64,000 bases of DNA from Bacteroidales bacterium (lineage in GTDB: Bacteria; Bacteroidota; Bacteroidia; Bacteroidales; F082): the NCBI GenBank assembly GCA_015491905.1, contig WGGC01000029.1, positions 1 to 64,000 on the forward strand. Reading direction: 5' to 3'. Both the position numbers and the translations under genes were made by a program. Each line of letters starts with the position of its first letter. Position 1 is the stretch's first letter. The notes beneath the pieces are model-generated. The model had not been told where the DNA came from. It did not search any database and was given only the letters and a program-made list of their open reading frames with translations. Shown here in pieces: positions 35,616 through 43,916 of this stretch.

Positions 35616-36539
35616 ATGAAACGAAAAGTTATACTTATCGGACTAAGTTTATTTACACTTATTATCTACTTTTCTTCTTGTGAGAATTTTTCTGCAAAGA
35701 ATAATAACAAACCTTCAACATTTAAAAAAAATAGTAATGAATTATTGAAGCTTCCGGCTTTTCTTTCTGATAAAGAAAAAGAAGAAATTATTAATGATAA
35801 TGATAGTTTAAGAGATGAGAAACCTACCCATAAAGGATTAAAGCCTTTACCACAGGATTTCGATGACTTTAGAAAAGCTGATCTTGATAAAGTATATTGG
35901 AAAGGAATGAAGGCTGTAGGAGCTGATTTCAGAGGTGCTTCTTTAAGATCTGCTAATTGTGAAGAAACAAATTTCAACCATAGTGATTTTAGAGTTGCAG
36001 ATGTGCGTTGGGCACTTTTTAATCGTGCATTGTTATATAATTGTAATTTTAGGCAGGCTATGCTTTTCCATGTTCATGTAACCGATGCACAGCTTGATAG
36101 TTCCGATTTTCAGGGAGCTAATATGTTTGGTATGACAGGCCATCGTGCCAGCCTTAAATATTGTAATTTTACCAATGCATTGCTTAAAGATGTTGAATTT
36201 ACCCATGCTAATTTTAGTTATTCTACTGCTATAAAAACCAGGTTTATTAGAGCTGTTTTGACAAATTCTGACTTTAAGGATTGTAATTTTGCCGGATCTG
36301 ATTTCAGTGGTGCAGGTTTGGAGGGCGCTAGTTTTAAAGATGCTAACCTGGATGGTGTTAATTTTGGTGGTGCACATCTTCAGGAAACTGATTTTACCGG
36401 AGCTAACCTGAAAGGATGTAATTTTTATGGCGCTGAAATGCGAAATACTAATTTTACCAATGCTAAAAATATACCTTCTGAATTAAAAAAATATATTCAT
36501 GACAATTTTATTACAGATGTTATATCTAATAGAAAATAG
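35616..36539 (+). CDS. Pentapeptide-repeat lipoprotein
   Basis: From the ATG at 35616 this is a 307-residue protein with a lipoprotein signal (FSSCEN). After a Lys/Glu-rich linker, residues ~100-290 are A(D/N)LxG/F-type pentapeptide repeats (ADFRGASLRSAN, ANLDGVNFGGAH), which fold as a square beta helix. Pentapeptide proteins have many roles, and no catalytic residues are visible. It follows nosY by ~56 nt. Two beta-helix proteins (NosD and this one) in one cluster suggest a second periplasmic maturation or scaffold factor, which is inference. An upstream in-frame ATG at 35583 is less likely because it spoils the signal peptide. Confidence 0.85.
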   Translation: MKRKVILIGLSLFTLIIYFSSCENFSAKNNNKPSTFKKNSNELLKLPAFLSDKEKEEIINDNDSLRDEKPTHKGLKPLPQDFDDFRKADLDKVYWKGMKAVGADFRGASLRSANCEETNFNHSDFRVADVRWALFNRALLYNCNFRQAMLFHVHVTDAQLDSSDFQGANMFGMTGHRASLKYCNFTNALLKDVEFTHANFSYSTAIKTRFIRAVLTNSDFKDCNFAGSDFSGAGLEGASFKDANLDGVNFGGAHLQETDFTGANLKGCNFYGAEMRNTNFTNAKNIPSELKKYIHDNFITDVISNRK

Positions 36540-36587
36540 TTTTAAACATTTAATAGAATTAAATTTCGCCTGTAAATCGTAGAACAG

Positions 36588-37199
36588 ATGATTAAAAAAA
36601 TACTAATATTTTCATGGCTTTCTCTAGTTCTTTATTTTCCTTTGATTGGTGGTAATTTGCCGGATAAACATCTTCAAAAATATAATGTAAATACTAAGTT
36701 GAGCAAGCTATTTTGGAAGTGCGATATCCATAATGGATATGTTTTAATAAAATCAGGCAGTGTTTTTTTTAGGGATAATCAACCTGTCAAAGGACAGGTT
36801 GTTATGTTGATGGATAGCATTATTGATAAAGATATTGATTATAGGCTGATGCGTTTGACTCTTCAAAATGTATTGAAGTCTGATGTCTTTTTTGATGTGG
36901 TTAAGTTTCCTGAAGCTACTTTTAACATAGTTCAATCAAAAAAGTTATCTTCTGATAAATATGAAATTACCGGATTTCTATCAGTTAAAGGAATCCCGAA
37001 TAAAATTCAATTTTTTGTTCATGTAATAAAGCAAAATAATATAATTAAAATTATTTCTGCACCATTTAAAATTAACAGACTGGAATGGGGTTTAAAAAGT
37101 TATTCTTCAAAATCGGCTACTGATGATCAGAACTTTATTGTCAGCGATAATATTCAGTTTAAATTTATTTTATATCTTTTTCCGGTAAAGGATCCTTAA
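36588..37199 (+). CDS. YceI-like exported protein
   Basis: This 203-residue protein has a Sec signal (about 1-22, LSLVLYFPLIGG) and a YceI/lipocalin-like pattern: a hydrophobic strand with a Gly turn, RLMRLTLQNVLKSDVFFDVVKFPEATF (about 85-111; LxSxDFFDxxxFPxxxF is the YceI hallmark), and a GFLSVKGIPNKI turn. YceI proteins bind isoprenoid chains such as quinones. A quinone role next to NosGH would fit but is inference. It is the last plus-strand gene of the nos region and ends 3 nt before the convergent regulator gene. Confidence 0.78.
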   Translation: MIKKILIFSWLSLVLYFPLIGGNLPDKHLQKYNVNTKLSKLFWKCDIHNGYVLIKSGSVFFRDNQPVKGQVVMLMDSIIDKDIDYRLMRLTLQNVLKSDVFFDVVKFPEATFNIVQSKKLSSDKYEITGFLSVKGIPNKIQFFVHVIKQNNIIKIISAPFKINRLEWGLKSYSSKSATDDQNFIVSDNIQFKFILYLFPVKDP

Positions 37200-37202
37200 T
37201 TT

Positions 37203-37661
37203 TTATTTCACTAAACTATCTATGTTTTGGAAGTGCATAAATGCAATTTCTTTTTCTAAATCTTCTTTCATATCATAAATGGTTTTTTCTGAAAGTAATT
37301 TGTAAAAATTACCTTTAATTATTTGATATTGATTATGAATGGGGCAAGGTCTGTCTTCATTACATTCATGTAAACCTAAACCGCAAGAATTAAAAAATTC
37401 CAGGCCTTCTATTGCGTCAATTAAGTTTAGTATAGAAATATTATCACCACCTTCCGGGAGATAAAATCCTCCATGTGGTCCTTTAACAGAATGAATAATG
37501 TGTTTTTTTGCTAGATCTTGTAGTACTTTACCTAAATAATGTTCAGGAAAATTTAATGCTTTAGCAATTTCTTTAATTCCCAAGCGTTTTTCAGAACTTG
37601 AGTAAATTGCTAAATATACCATTGCTCTTATTGCATATTCAGAAGATTTTGAAAAAAACAT
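37203..37661 (-). CDS. Rrf2-family iron-sulfur regulator, NsrR/IscR-like
   Basis: This 152-residue Rrf2 regulator has an N-terminal winged helix (MFFSKSSEYAIRAMVYLA; recognition region HYLGKVLQDL) and three cysteines for an Fe-S cluster: C93, C100 and C106 (C-x6-C-x5-C). NsrR senses NO and IscR senses Fe-S status through such clusters. The co-transcribed heme-copper-like and DUF2249 genes favour NO sensing. It is the last gene of the operon, 53 nt after the SufT-like gene. An NsrR-like dyad before the operon (40187-40224) suggests autoregulation. Confidence 0.85.
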   Translation of the reverse strand: MFFSKSSEYAIRAMVYLAIYSSSEKRLGIKEIAKALNFPEHYLGKVLQDLAKKHIIHSVKGPHGGFYLPEGGDNISILNLIDAIEGLEFFNSCGLGLHECNEDRPCPIHNQYQIIKGNFYKLLSEKTIYDMKEDLEKEIAFMHFQNIDSLVK

Positions 37662-37714
37662 GAAATTTTATATTTATGATTAATTTATTAGGTTATATTA
37701 ATTATCGTATTGTT

Positions 37715-38041
37715 TTATAATTGTTCAATGGCCTTTTTCCCTTCATCAGTTATCATTTCTGGTGACCAAACAGGATCCCAAACTAACTCTACATTTACTT
37801 TATATTCCGGAAAATTAGATTCTAATACTACTTGAGCGTTCTCTAATATTACATCTCCTAAAGGGCATCCCCTGGTTGATAAAGTCATAACAACGTTAAT
37901 TGTTTTGTTATCTTCATCTTTGGTTATTTCATAAACTAAGCCTAAATCGATGATATTTACTGCTATTTCCGGATCGATGACTGTTTTAAGTATTTCTGCT
38001 ACTTGTTGCTCCTGAGAGGTTAAATTTTTAATATCACTCAT
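37715..38041 (-). CDS. SufT/MIP18-like metal-sulfur cluster assembly protein (DUF59)
   Basis: This 108-residue single-domain protein has the DUF59/MIP18 motifs DPEIAVNIIDLGLVYEI and STRGCPLGDVILENA, the latter with the conserved reactive Cys. Relatives help load Fe-S clusters onto target proteins. It overlaps the upstream membrane protein gene by 4 nt and precedes an Rrf2 regulator that needs an Fe-S cluster. A repair role under NO stress is inference. Confidence 0.85.
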   Translation of the reverse strand: MSDIKNLTSQEQQVAEILKTVIDPEIAVNIIDLGLVYEITKDEDNKTINVVMTLSTRGCPLGDVILENAQVVLESNFPEYKVNVELVWDPVWSPEMITDEGKKAIEQL

Positions 38042-39342
38042 GATTCAATTTGTTTTTTGTAAAAAATAATTTTATAAACATTATAATTATATAATACAGC
38101 TGTGAATATAAATATAACTGCTGAAATTTGAATAAGCCATACTAATGCACTTAGTTCCCCAATAATTAATAAAATAAAAGCAATTAAATGACTATTGGTG
38201 TGCCACTGTGCAATTTTATCTGAATACAGCTCCTGTGGTAATGGGGTTTTTTGTTTCCCTACCTTTCCCTGATACCTTTTTAACCATATGATAAATGGAA
38301 ATGTTTTATAGGTTTGTCCCAAAATTAATGAAGTCAGAAAACCGAAAATTATAGTCGTAATAAATGCTATGTCAATCCGGTATTGGAAAGGAGCGGTGAA
38401 ATCTAGTTTTATTATTGCAAAAATTCCTAATATTAATGCAAAAGCTAATAATATAAAGGCACTTTTAGATAATTTCATGCCTGTATCTAAATTTTTGCGA
38501 AACCTATGTTTAAAAGCATAATAATTAAAATATAAAAATAAAGAAATTCCACAAAAAATTATAAATGAGGCAAATAATATTAGCCAAAATTGTGGATAGA
38601 AATAAAAAGCACCTACTAATAAAATCAAGCCGGCATTTAGAAAATAATATGCATATTTTAGAAGATGTTCAGGTAACTTATGAATTACTAAAAACATCGG
38701 CATTAGTTTACTGGCCACACCTATAACCAGAAACAGAAACCATCCTATTAATCCCAGGTTGATATGCATTTTTAATAAATCCAATATATTTACCGGAATA
38801 AATGGATGTGCAAAATTTATAATCATTAAAATTGCCAGAGATACAGTTAATACTAAATAAATAATACCTGTTACAATAAATAAATTACCAATGTCTCTGC
38901 GTTCAGTTTTTGCTGCTGTTAACAAGGTATTTATTGCAAAAAGAATTACTGCAACTAAAATTAAAGAGCCTGAAATTTCAAACCATCTCCAGTTTTGGTT
39001 GGGCCCAAAATTAGCTTCCCAAAAGGATATAACTAAGATAATTAGCCCGCTTCCAAATAGGTAAAAGGTTAAATGTGCCATGAACTCACTTTTCAGTTTT
39101 ACTTCCATTACAACCGGAATGAGTTGATATAATGCACCAAAAATTATCATGGTGATAAATCCCAATACCATTAAATGTGTTATAGTTAACATGTGTGAAT
39201 TTAAATGGAATGGAAGTATTAACTGCGGAGCTGCGATTAAAATTAATATAGTTGCAATTAAAAACATAAATGCTCCAAATAAAAAATGTGGAATAACCAC
39301 CGATGTTGAAGGTGCGTTTTTTGTACTTAGACCTGCTTGCAT
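38038..39342 (-). CDS. Heme-copper-oxidase/NnrS-like 12-helix membrane protein
   Basis: This 434-residue protein has about 12 membrane helices. Histidines sit inside helices as in the heme-copper oxidase subunit I superfamily: NSHMLTITHLMVLGFITM (about 48-65), MHINLGLIGWFLFLVIGVASKLMPMFLV, and a C-terminal WHTNSHL. It is smaller than CcoN or NorB and resembles the NnrS-like proteins tied to NO tolerance. Whether it binds heme or copper, or is an enzyme, cannot be read from the sequence. It is coupled by 1- and 4-nt overlaps to a DUF2249 gene and a SufT-like gene. Confidence 0.72.
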   Translation of the reverse strand: MQAGLSTKNAPSTSVVIPHFLFGAFMFLIATILILIAAPQLILPFHLNSHMLTITHLMVLGFITMIIFGALYQLIPVVMEVKLKSEFMAHLTFYLFGSGLIILVISFWEANFGPNQNWRWFEISGSLILVAVILFAINTLLTAAKTERRDIGNLFIVTGIIYLVLTVSLAILMIINFAHPFIPVNILDLLKMHINLGLIGWFLFLVIGVASKLMPMFLVIHKLPEHLLKYAYYFLNAGLILLVGAFYFYPQFWLILFASFIIFCGISLFLYFNYYAFKHRFRKNLDTGMKLSKSAFILLAFALILGIFAIIKLDFTAPFQYRIDIAFITTIIFGFLTSLILGQTYKTFPFIIWLKRYQGKVGKQKTPLPQELYSDKIAQWHTNSHLIAFILLIIGELSALVWLIQISAVIFIFTAVLYNYNVYKIIFYKKQIES

Positions 39343-40142
39343 TACTTATAAATTATAAGTTCCAGATTATTTTCATCAATTTCTTTTTTGACAAGTTTAA
39401 ATTGTCGATTCTCAAGTTCAGGTAACAAATATTGTGGTAGGCGCTTATGATGTACGTATAAAGCTTCTCCTGTTGAAAGTGTTTCTAATTTTTCTAAAAT
39501 TTTAACCATTGGCATCGGCATTTCCAAATCGCGAACATCTATTTCTTTCATCTTGCCGTTAAAGCGTTTTTCTACATCTTCAAAGCTTTCATTTTTTTTA
39601 CTTTGATTACCGGTATTGCCGGTTGTTTCTGTATAATTTTCGACTTTCTTTAAGTAGCAATGTATTAAACCCGGTTCTGGTCGTTGGGTTTCATATTCAT
39701 ATCCCTTTTTTTTAAGCAAGTTTAATAAAGGAACCGGTTCAAATGTATTTATAATCAATAGTGTTTGATCATCATCCATAGTTTTTAGGGTCTTCATAAT
39801 TTCGTCAAAAGGATCTACACCACCAGCAAGTATAGGCCTGGCATCAAGTGTAACAACTTTATCTTTATTTATCATATTATTAAAGTGTTTTGTGTTAACT
39901 TCTTTATTATTTTCTGTATAATCAACCTCATAACCATGGTCTTCCAGTTTTTTTAAAAACTCATGGGTGCTAATACCACCAATTTTGGCAGCGTCACTTA
40001 CCGAAACCCTGGAAGCTAGCATTTTACATAAAATAGGATTCTTCAACTTCCTAAAATGCTTATTGATTGATGCTATTACATCAATAACATTTTTGTCATA
40101 TTTAATAATGGTTGATATCTTTGTTTTATCTGTAATCTTCAT
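39342..40142 (-). CDS. DUF1858/DUF2249 protein, NO-response operon leader gene
   Basis: This is a 266-residue cytoplasmic protein. Residues ~1-60 match DUF1858, a small helical domain (NVIDVIASINKHFRKLKNP). Two DUF2249 domains follow: one with VVTLDARPILAGGVDPFDEIMKTL (about 93-165), one with EIDVRDLEMPMPMVKILEKLETL (about 198-265). DUF2249 is a TusA-like fold, and both domains are often found with hemerythrin or RIC-type proteins in NO and iron-sulfur repair. It is the first gene of the minus-strand operon, and the dyad at 40187-40224 lies just upstream. Confidence 0.8.
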   Translation of the reverse strand: MKITDKTKISTIIKYDKNVIDVIASINKHFRKLKNPILCKMLASRVSVSDAAKIGGISTHEFLKKLEDHGYEVDYTENNKEVNTKHFNNMINKDKVVTLDARPILAGGVDPFDEIMKTLKTMDDDQTLLIINTFEPVPLLNLLKKKGYEYETQRPEPGLIHCYLKKVENYTETTGNTGNQSKKNESFEDVEKRFNGKMKEIDVRDLEMPMPMVKILEKLETLSTGEALYVHHKRLPQYLLPELENRQFKLVKKEIDENNLELIIYK

Positions 40143-40186
40143 TTTATTTTTGATTTAAAAATCATCGCAAAAATAATAAAAAATTT

Positions 40187-40224
40187 ATAATAAAAGATAT
40201 AAAGACCTTAACATCTTTTATTAT
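40187..40224. promoter_or_regulatory. NsrR-like operator dyad
   Basis: ATAATAAAAGAT (40187-40198) and ATCTTTTATTAT (40213-40224) form a perfect 12-bp inverted repeat with a 14-bp spacer, 45 bp upstream of the DUF2249 gene. The core AAGAT-N14-ATCTT resembles the NsrR consensus AAGATGyATTT-N-AAATrCATCTT of Proteobacteria; the right half gives AAGATGTTAA. The first gene it would control belongs to the same operon as the Rrf2 regulator. The rest of 40143-40553 has one possible -7 box (TATTTTTG, 40336-40343) facing slyD and is otherwise plain. Confidence 0.55.
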
Positions 40225-40553
40225 ATAAAGTAAAAAATTATGATACAGTTGATTTATAGATTTTTAATAAAAGTAATAATCTTCCACCTAAATAATAAAA
40301 ACAAATAAATTTGAAGAAGGTTTAACATTTAAGCATATTTTTGCAGGATATTAAAAGCATACATTTATATTATTGGATTTTTAAATTATCATAAAGGGTT
40401 AGAGCAATTATTACGCTTTATTGTTAGTACAACACTTTGTATATTTTTTTAACATTACAGATGTTGTAAAAGGAAATAAAGCTAAGAAATTGACTATTTA
40501 TTTCTTATTAATATGCCTGGAATGCTTTTTATCGCGACTAAATTTATTAAATA

Positions 40554-41006
40554 ATGAAGATTTCAAAGGGATGTAAAGCCAGGGTTGTATATGTATTATA
40601 TAACGCTGATAATAATGAAGTAATTGAGCAGGTAAGCGAAAATAACCCTGTGGTTTTTAATTTTGGTACAGGAATGTTACTTGAAGGTTTCGAAACTAAT
40701 TTATCCGGTCTTTCTAAAGGTGATACTTTTGATTTTGTTGTAAAGGCTAAGGACGCATATGGTCCAAGAGATAGTTATGCTGTATTTGATTTGCCAAAAG
40801 ATACCTTTGCAGTAAATGGAAAACTGGACACTAAGCTATTAAAAATAGGAAATAGATTTCCAATGCAAGATAATAACGGAAATCAACATGAAGGGATGAT
40901 AATTTCTATACATGAAGATACGGTTACTATGGATTTTAATCATCCTTTAGCAGGAATAGATTTACGTTTTGTAGGAAAGGTGATAGAAGTAATTTTGGAA
41001 GAATAA
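40554..41006 (+). CDS. slyD: FKBP-type peptidyl-prolyl isomerase, SlyD-like
   Basis: This 150-residue protein is a SlyD-type FKBP with an inserted flap. FNFGTGMLLEGFETNLSGLSKGDTFDFVV is the FKBP core, GPRDSYAVFDLPKDTF starts the flap domain, and MDFNHPLAGIDLRFVGKVIEV is the C-terminal FKBP signature (MDFNHPLAG). It acts as a prolyl isomerase and chaperone. It lacks the long His/Cys metal tail of E. coli SlyD. It stands alone before the cbb3 locus. Confidence 0.92.
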   Translation: MKISKGCKARVVYVLYNADNNEVIEQVSENNPVVFNFGTGMLLEGFETNLSGLSKGDTFDFVVKAKDAYGPRDSYAVFDLPKDTFAVNGKLDTKLLKIGNRFPMQDNNGNQHEGMIISIHEDTVTMDFNHPLAGIDLRFVGKVIEVILEE

Positions 41007-41154
41007 TGTTTATATAATAAGTTTCATCATTTTGGTAAATATGTTTATGGATTGATATTTAGGCCTATTTAAACCTATTTAAACATAAAATATTATTTAT
41101 TTAAAGCTTGATTAATAACTATTTAAATTTAATATAGTAAAATAAATCTACCTT

Positions 41155-43536
41155 ATGGGGCGGAAATGTATTCATTGTGGAGCTGATTGTGGAACAAACC
41201 CTGTTATATGGGATGAAATGCCTTTTTGCTGCCATGGTTGTAAAACAGTTTATCAGATATTAAATGAAAAAAAACTGGACAAGTATTACGAAATACAGCC
41301 AATGTCCGGAGTAAAAATTGAAAATGTTAATTTAGGAAATAAGTATGCATATCTTGATAATAATGAAATAGCTGATAAATTAATTGAATTTTCTGATGGA
41401 GGTGTTAGCCGTGTTTCTCTATACATACCTTCGATTCATTGTGCTTCATGTATTTGGCTGCTTGAAAATTTACGCACACTGAATAATGGAATTTTACAAT
41501 CAATGGTAAATTTTCCTAAGAAAAAAGTTTCTATTACTTATAAACCATCTGAAATTTCTCTTCGGCAACTTGTTGAATTATTAGCATCAATCCATTATAT
41601 TCCTGAGATAACCCTCGACCAACTGGAGGATAAAAAAAATAAAAAAACTGACAGAAAATTAATTTCTAAAATTGGTGTGGCCGGTTTTAGTTTGTTAAAC
41701 GTAATGGCATATAATTTCCCGGAATATTTACCGGGAAAGGAACATCTTTCTACAGAATTTGTAAAGTTTTTTGGATGGATGAGTATTTTATTAAGTATTC
41801 CGGTTGTATTTTATAGTGCTTCCGATTATTATCAATCTGCAATAAAAGGTCTAAAGCATAAAATTATTAATATAGATGTACCTATTAGTTTGGGCATTTT
41901 TACTTTGTTTATACAGAGTTTTTATGATATTTTTTTGGGTCAGGGTATTGGATATCTGGATTCATTAGTAGGGTTGGTATTTTTTCTTCTAATTGGAAAA
42001 TGGTATCAGACAAAAACTTATAATGCTTTATCCTTTGACAGAAATTATAAATCATATTTTCCTATTGCCATTACCATAATTAAATCTGATCTGTCAGAGG
42101 AAATTATATCTATGTCTAAATTGAAAGTCGGTAATGAAATAATTATTAGGAATCAAGAGCTTATTCCGGCAGATTCTATTTTGATAAGTGACACCGCTAA
42201 TATTGATTATTCATTTGTAACAGGCGAATCCATACCGGTAGGAAAAAAACGTGGAGAAGTAATTTATGCAGGAGGAAGACAGGTTGGCCCGGCCATTCGC
42301 TTAAAAGTTGAAAAAACTGTCGAGCAAAGTTATTTAACTCAACTATGGAATCAGGATTCGGAAAAAAATATTAATTCCAATCTGGATTCTGTAATAAATA
42401 AAGTCAGTAACTATTTTACCATAGTTATTTTAACTATTGCAAGTATTGCCGGCATTTATTGGTGGTTATCAGATCCTTCAATTGCCCTGTTTGCATTTAC
42501 TTCGGTTTTAATTATTGCCTGCCCATGTGCTTTGGCTTTAACAATACCTTTTACTTTCGGAAATACTATGCGTGTTTTTGGTAAAGCGGGTTTTTATATA
42601 AAAAATACTTCTGTTATTGAAGGGTTACATAAAATAGATACTATTGTTTTCGACAAAACGGGTACTATCACACATTCTAAATCTATGAAAGCTGTTTTTG
42701 TTGGGGATAAACTTAGTAAAAACTCATTACTATTGATAAAATCTTTGGTGTCACAGTCAGCGCATCCGCTTAGTTTAAGTATTGCTGCTTCAATACATGG
42801 TAATTCTCAAGCAATGGTTGAAAATTTCCAGGAAATACCCTCAATGGGAATAACCGGAGTTGTAAATGGTGTCAGGGTAAATATAGGATCACGAAAATTT
42901 GTTACCGGAAAAGAAGATGAAAATCCTAATGAAACAAGAGTTTATGTTTTTATCAAAGATCATATTTTAGGGTATTTTAAGATAGAAAATAAATATAGAT
43001 CAGGCCTTGATAAGGTAGTAAAATCTTTAAAATTAAAATACAACCTTTATTTGATTTCAGGTGATAATGAATCTGAAAAAACAAATCTAAAACAAATTTT
43101 TGGAGACGAAACTAAATTATTTTTTAATCAGAGCCCTACCGATAAAAAAGTATTTATAAGAAAACTTAAAGAAGAAGGTAGAAGGGTAATGATGATAGGG
43201 GACGGCTTGAATGATGCCGGTGCATTACTTGAAAGCGATGTTGGCATCACTATTGCCGATGATGTATATCAGTTTTCTCCGGCTTGCGATGGAATTATTG
43301 AGTCCTCTTCTTTTTATAAATTACATAAGTATTTGAAATTTATTAACTACTCGATGAATATTGTTAGAATTAGTTTTATATTATCTTTTATTTATAATAT
43401 CGTAGGAATTTCTTTTGCTGTTTCAGGGCATATGACCCCTTTACTCGCTGCTGTTTTAATGCCCGTTAGTTCGGTTAGTGTAGTCGCATTTGTTACATTT
43501 TTTATCCGGTTTAAAGGAAAATCTTTGAAGAAGTAA
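41155..43536 (+). CDS. ccoI: CcoI/FixI-type copper-exporting P-type ATPase
   Basis: This is a 793-residue P1B ATPase. The N-terminus has a cysteine-rich module (CIHCGADC, CCHGCK), then a heavy-metal domain with HCASC (about 96-100). Membrane helices carry the ion motif CPC (456-458). The phosphorylation site is DKTGT (D500), with SAHPLS and GDGLND for nucleotide binding and hinge. CcoI-type pumps move copper to the periplasm for cbb3 oxidase assembly. The next gene is ccoS, which fixes the assignment. Copper exported here could also feed the NosZ pair. Confidence 0.9.
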   Translation: MGRKCIHCGADCGTNPVIWDEMPFCCHGCKTVYQILNEKKLDKYYEIQPMSGVKIENVNLGNKYAYLDNNEIADKLIEFSDGGVSRVSLYIPSIHCASCIWLLENLRTLNNGILQSMVNFPKKKVSITYKPSEISLRQLVELLASIHYIPEITLDQLEDKKNKKTDRKLISKIGVAGFSLLNVMAYNFPEYLPGKEHLSTEFVKFFGWMSILLSIPVVFYSASDYYQSAIKGLKHKIINIDVPISLGIFTLFIQSFYDIFLGQGIGYLDSLVGLVFFLLIGKWYQTKTYNALSFDRNYKSYFPIAITIIKSDLSEEIISMSKLKVGNEIIIRNQELIPADSILISDTANIDYSFVTGESIPVGKKRGEVIYAGGRQVGPAIRLKVEKTVEQSYLTQLWNQDSEKNINSNLDSVINKVSNYFTIVILTIASIAGIYWWLSDPSIALFAFTSVLIIACPCALALTIPFTFGNTMRVFGKAGFYIKNTSVIEGLHKIDTIVFDKTGTITHSKSMKAVFVGDKLSKNSLLLIKSLVSQSAHPLSLSIAASIHGNSQAMVENFQEIPSMGITGVVNGVRVNIGSRKFVTGKEDENPNETRVYVFIKDHILGYFKIENKYRSGLDKVVKSLKLKYNLYLISGDNESEKTNLKQIFGDETKLFFNQSPTDKKVFIRKLKEEGRRVMMIGDGLNDAGALLESDVGITIADDVYQFSPACDGIIESSSFYKLHKYLKFINYSMNIVRISFILSFIYNIVGISFAVSGHMTPLLAAVLMPVSSVSVVAFVTFFIRFKGKSLKK

Positions 43537-43658
43537 GCTTATCATATTTTTATTTACGAGTGATAAATTATTAATTTATTTAATATTAGTCTTTTAATAG
43601 TTGCGGAAGAAACAAATAAAAAATTACCTATTTATATATGGTAATTGTTAAAAATTAT

Positions 43659-43666
43659 TAATTTTG
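43659..43666 (+). promoter_or_regulatory. Putative -7 box for the cco operon
   Basis: TAATTTTG fits TAnnTTTG, 41 nt before ccoS. Confidence 0.5.
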
Positions 43667-43706
43667 GCCAATCTCTATTTTAGAGCATAAATACCTAAAT
43701 ACTTAA

Positions 43707-43904
43707 ATGTCTGTAATTATTATTTTAGTGTTAATCGGAGTAGTTGTAGCAGGAGGGTTTCTTGTTGCATTTATATGGGCTGTTAAAAGTGGCCAGTATG
43801 ATGATATCCAATCGCCTGCCGTAAGAATTCTTTATGATAATAAAGAATTCTCTGAAAATGTTACAGAAAGTACTACTGAAGAAGATAAAATCGATAATAA
43901 TTAA
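43707..43904 (+). CDS. ccoS: CcoS, cbb3 oxidase assembly protein
   Basis: This 65-residue protein has one membrane helix (about 3-28, with the VLIGVVVAGGFLVAFIWAVKSGQYDD signature) and a charged tail. CcoS is needed to insert heme and copper into CcoN. It lies 12 nt before ccoNO. Confidence 0.92.
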   Translation: MSVIIILVLIGVVVAGGFLVAFIWAVKSGQYDDIQSPAVRILYDNKEFSENVTESTTEEDKIDNN

Positions 43905-43916
43905 TGGTTTAATAAT

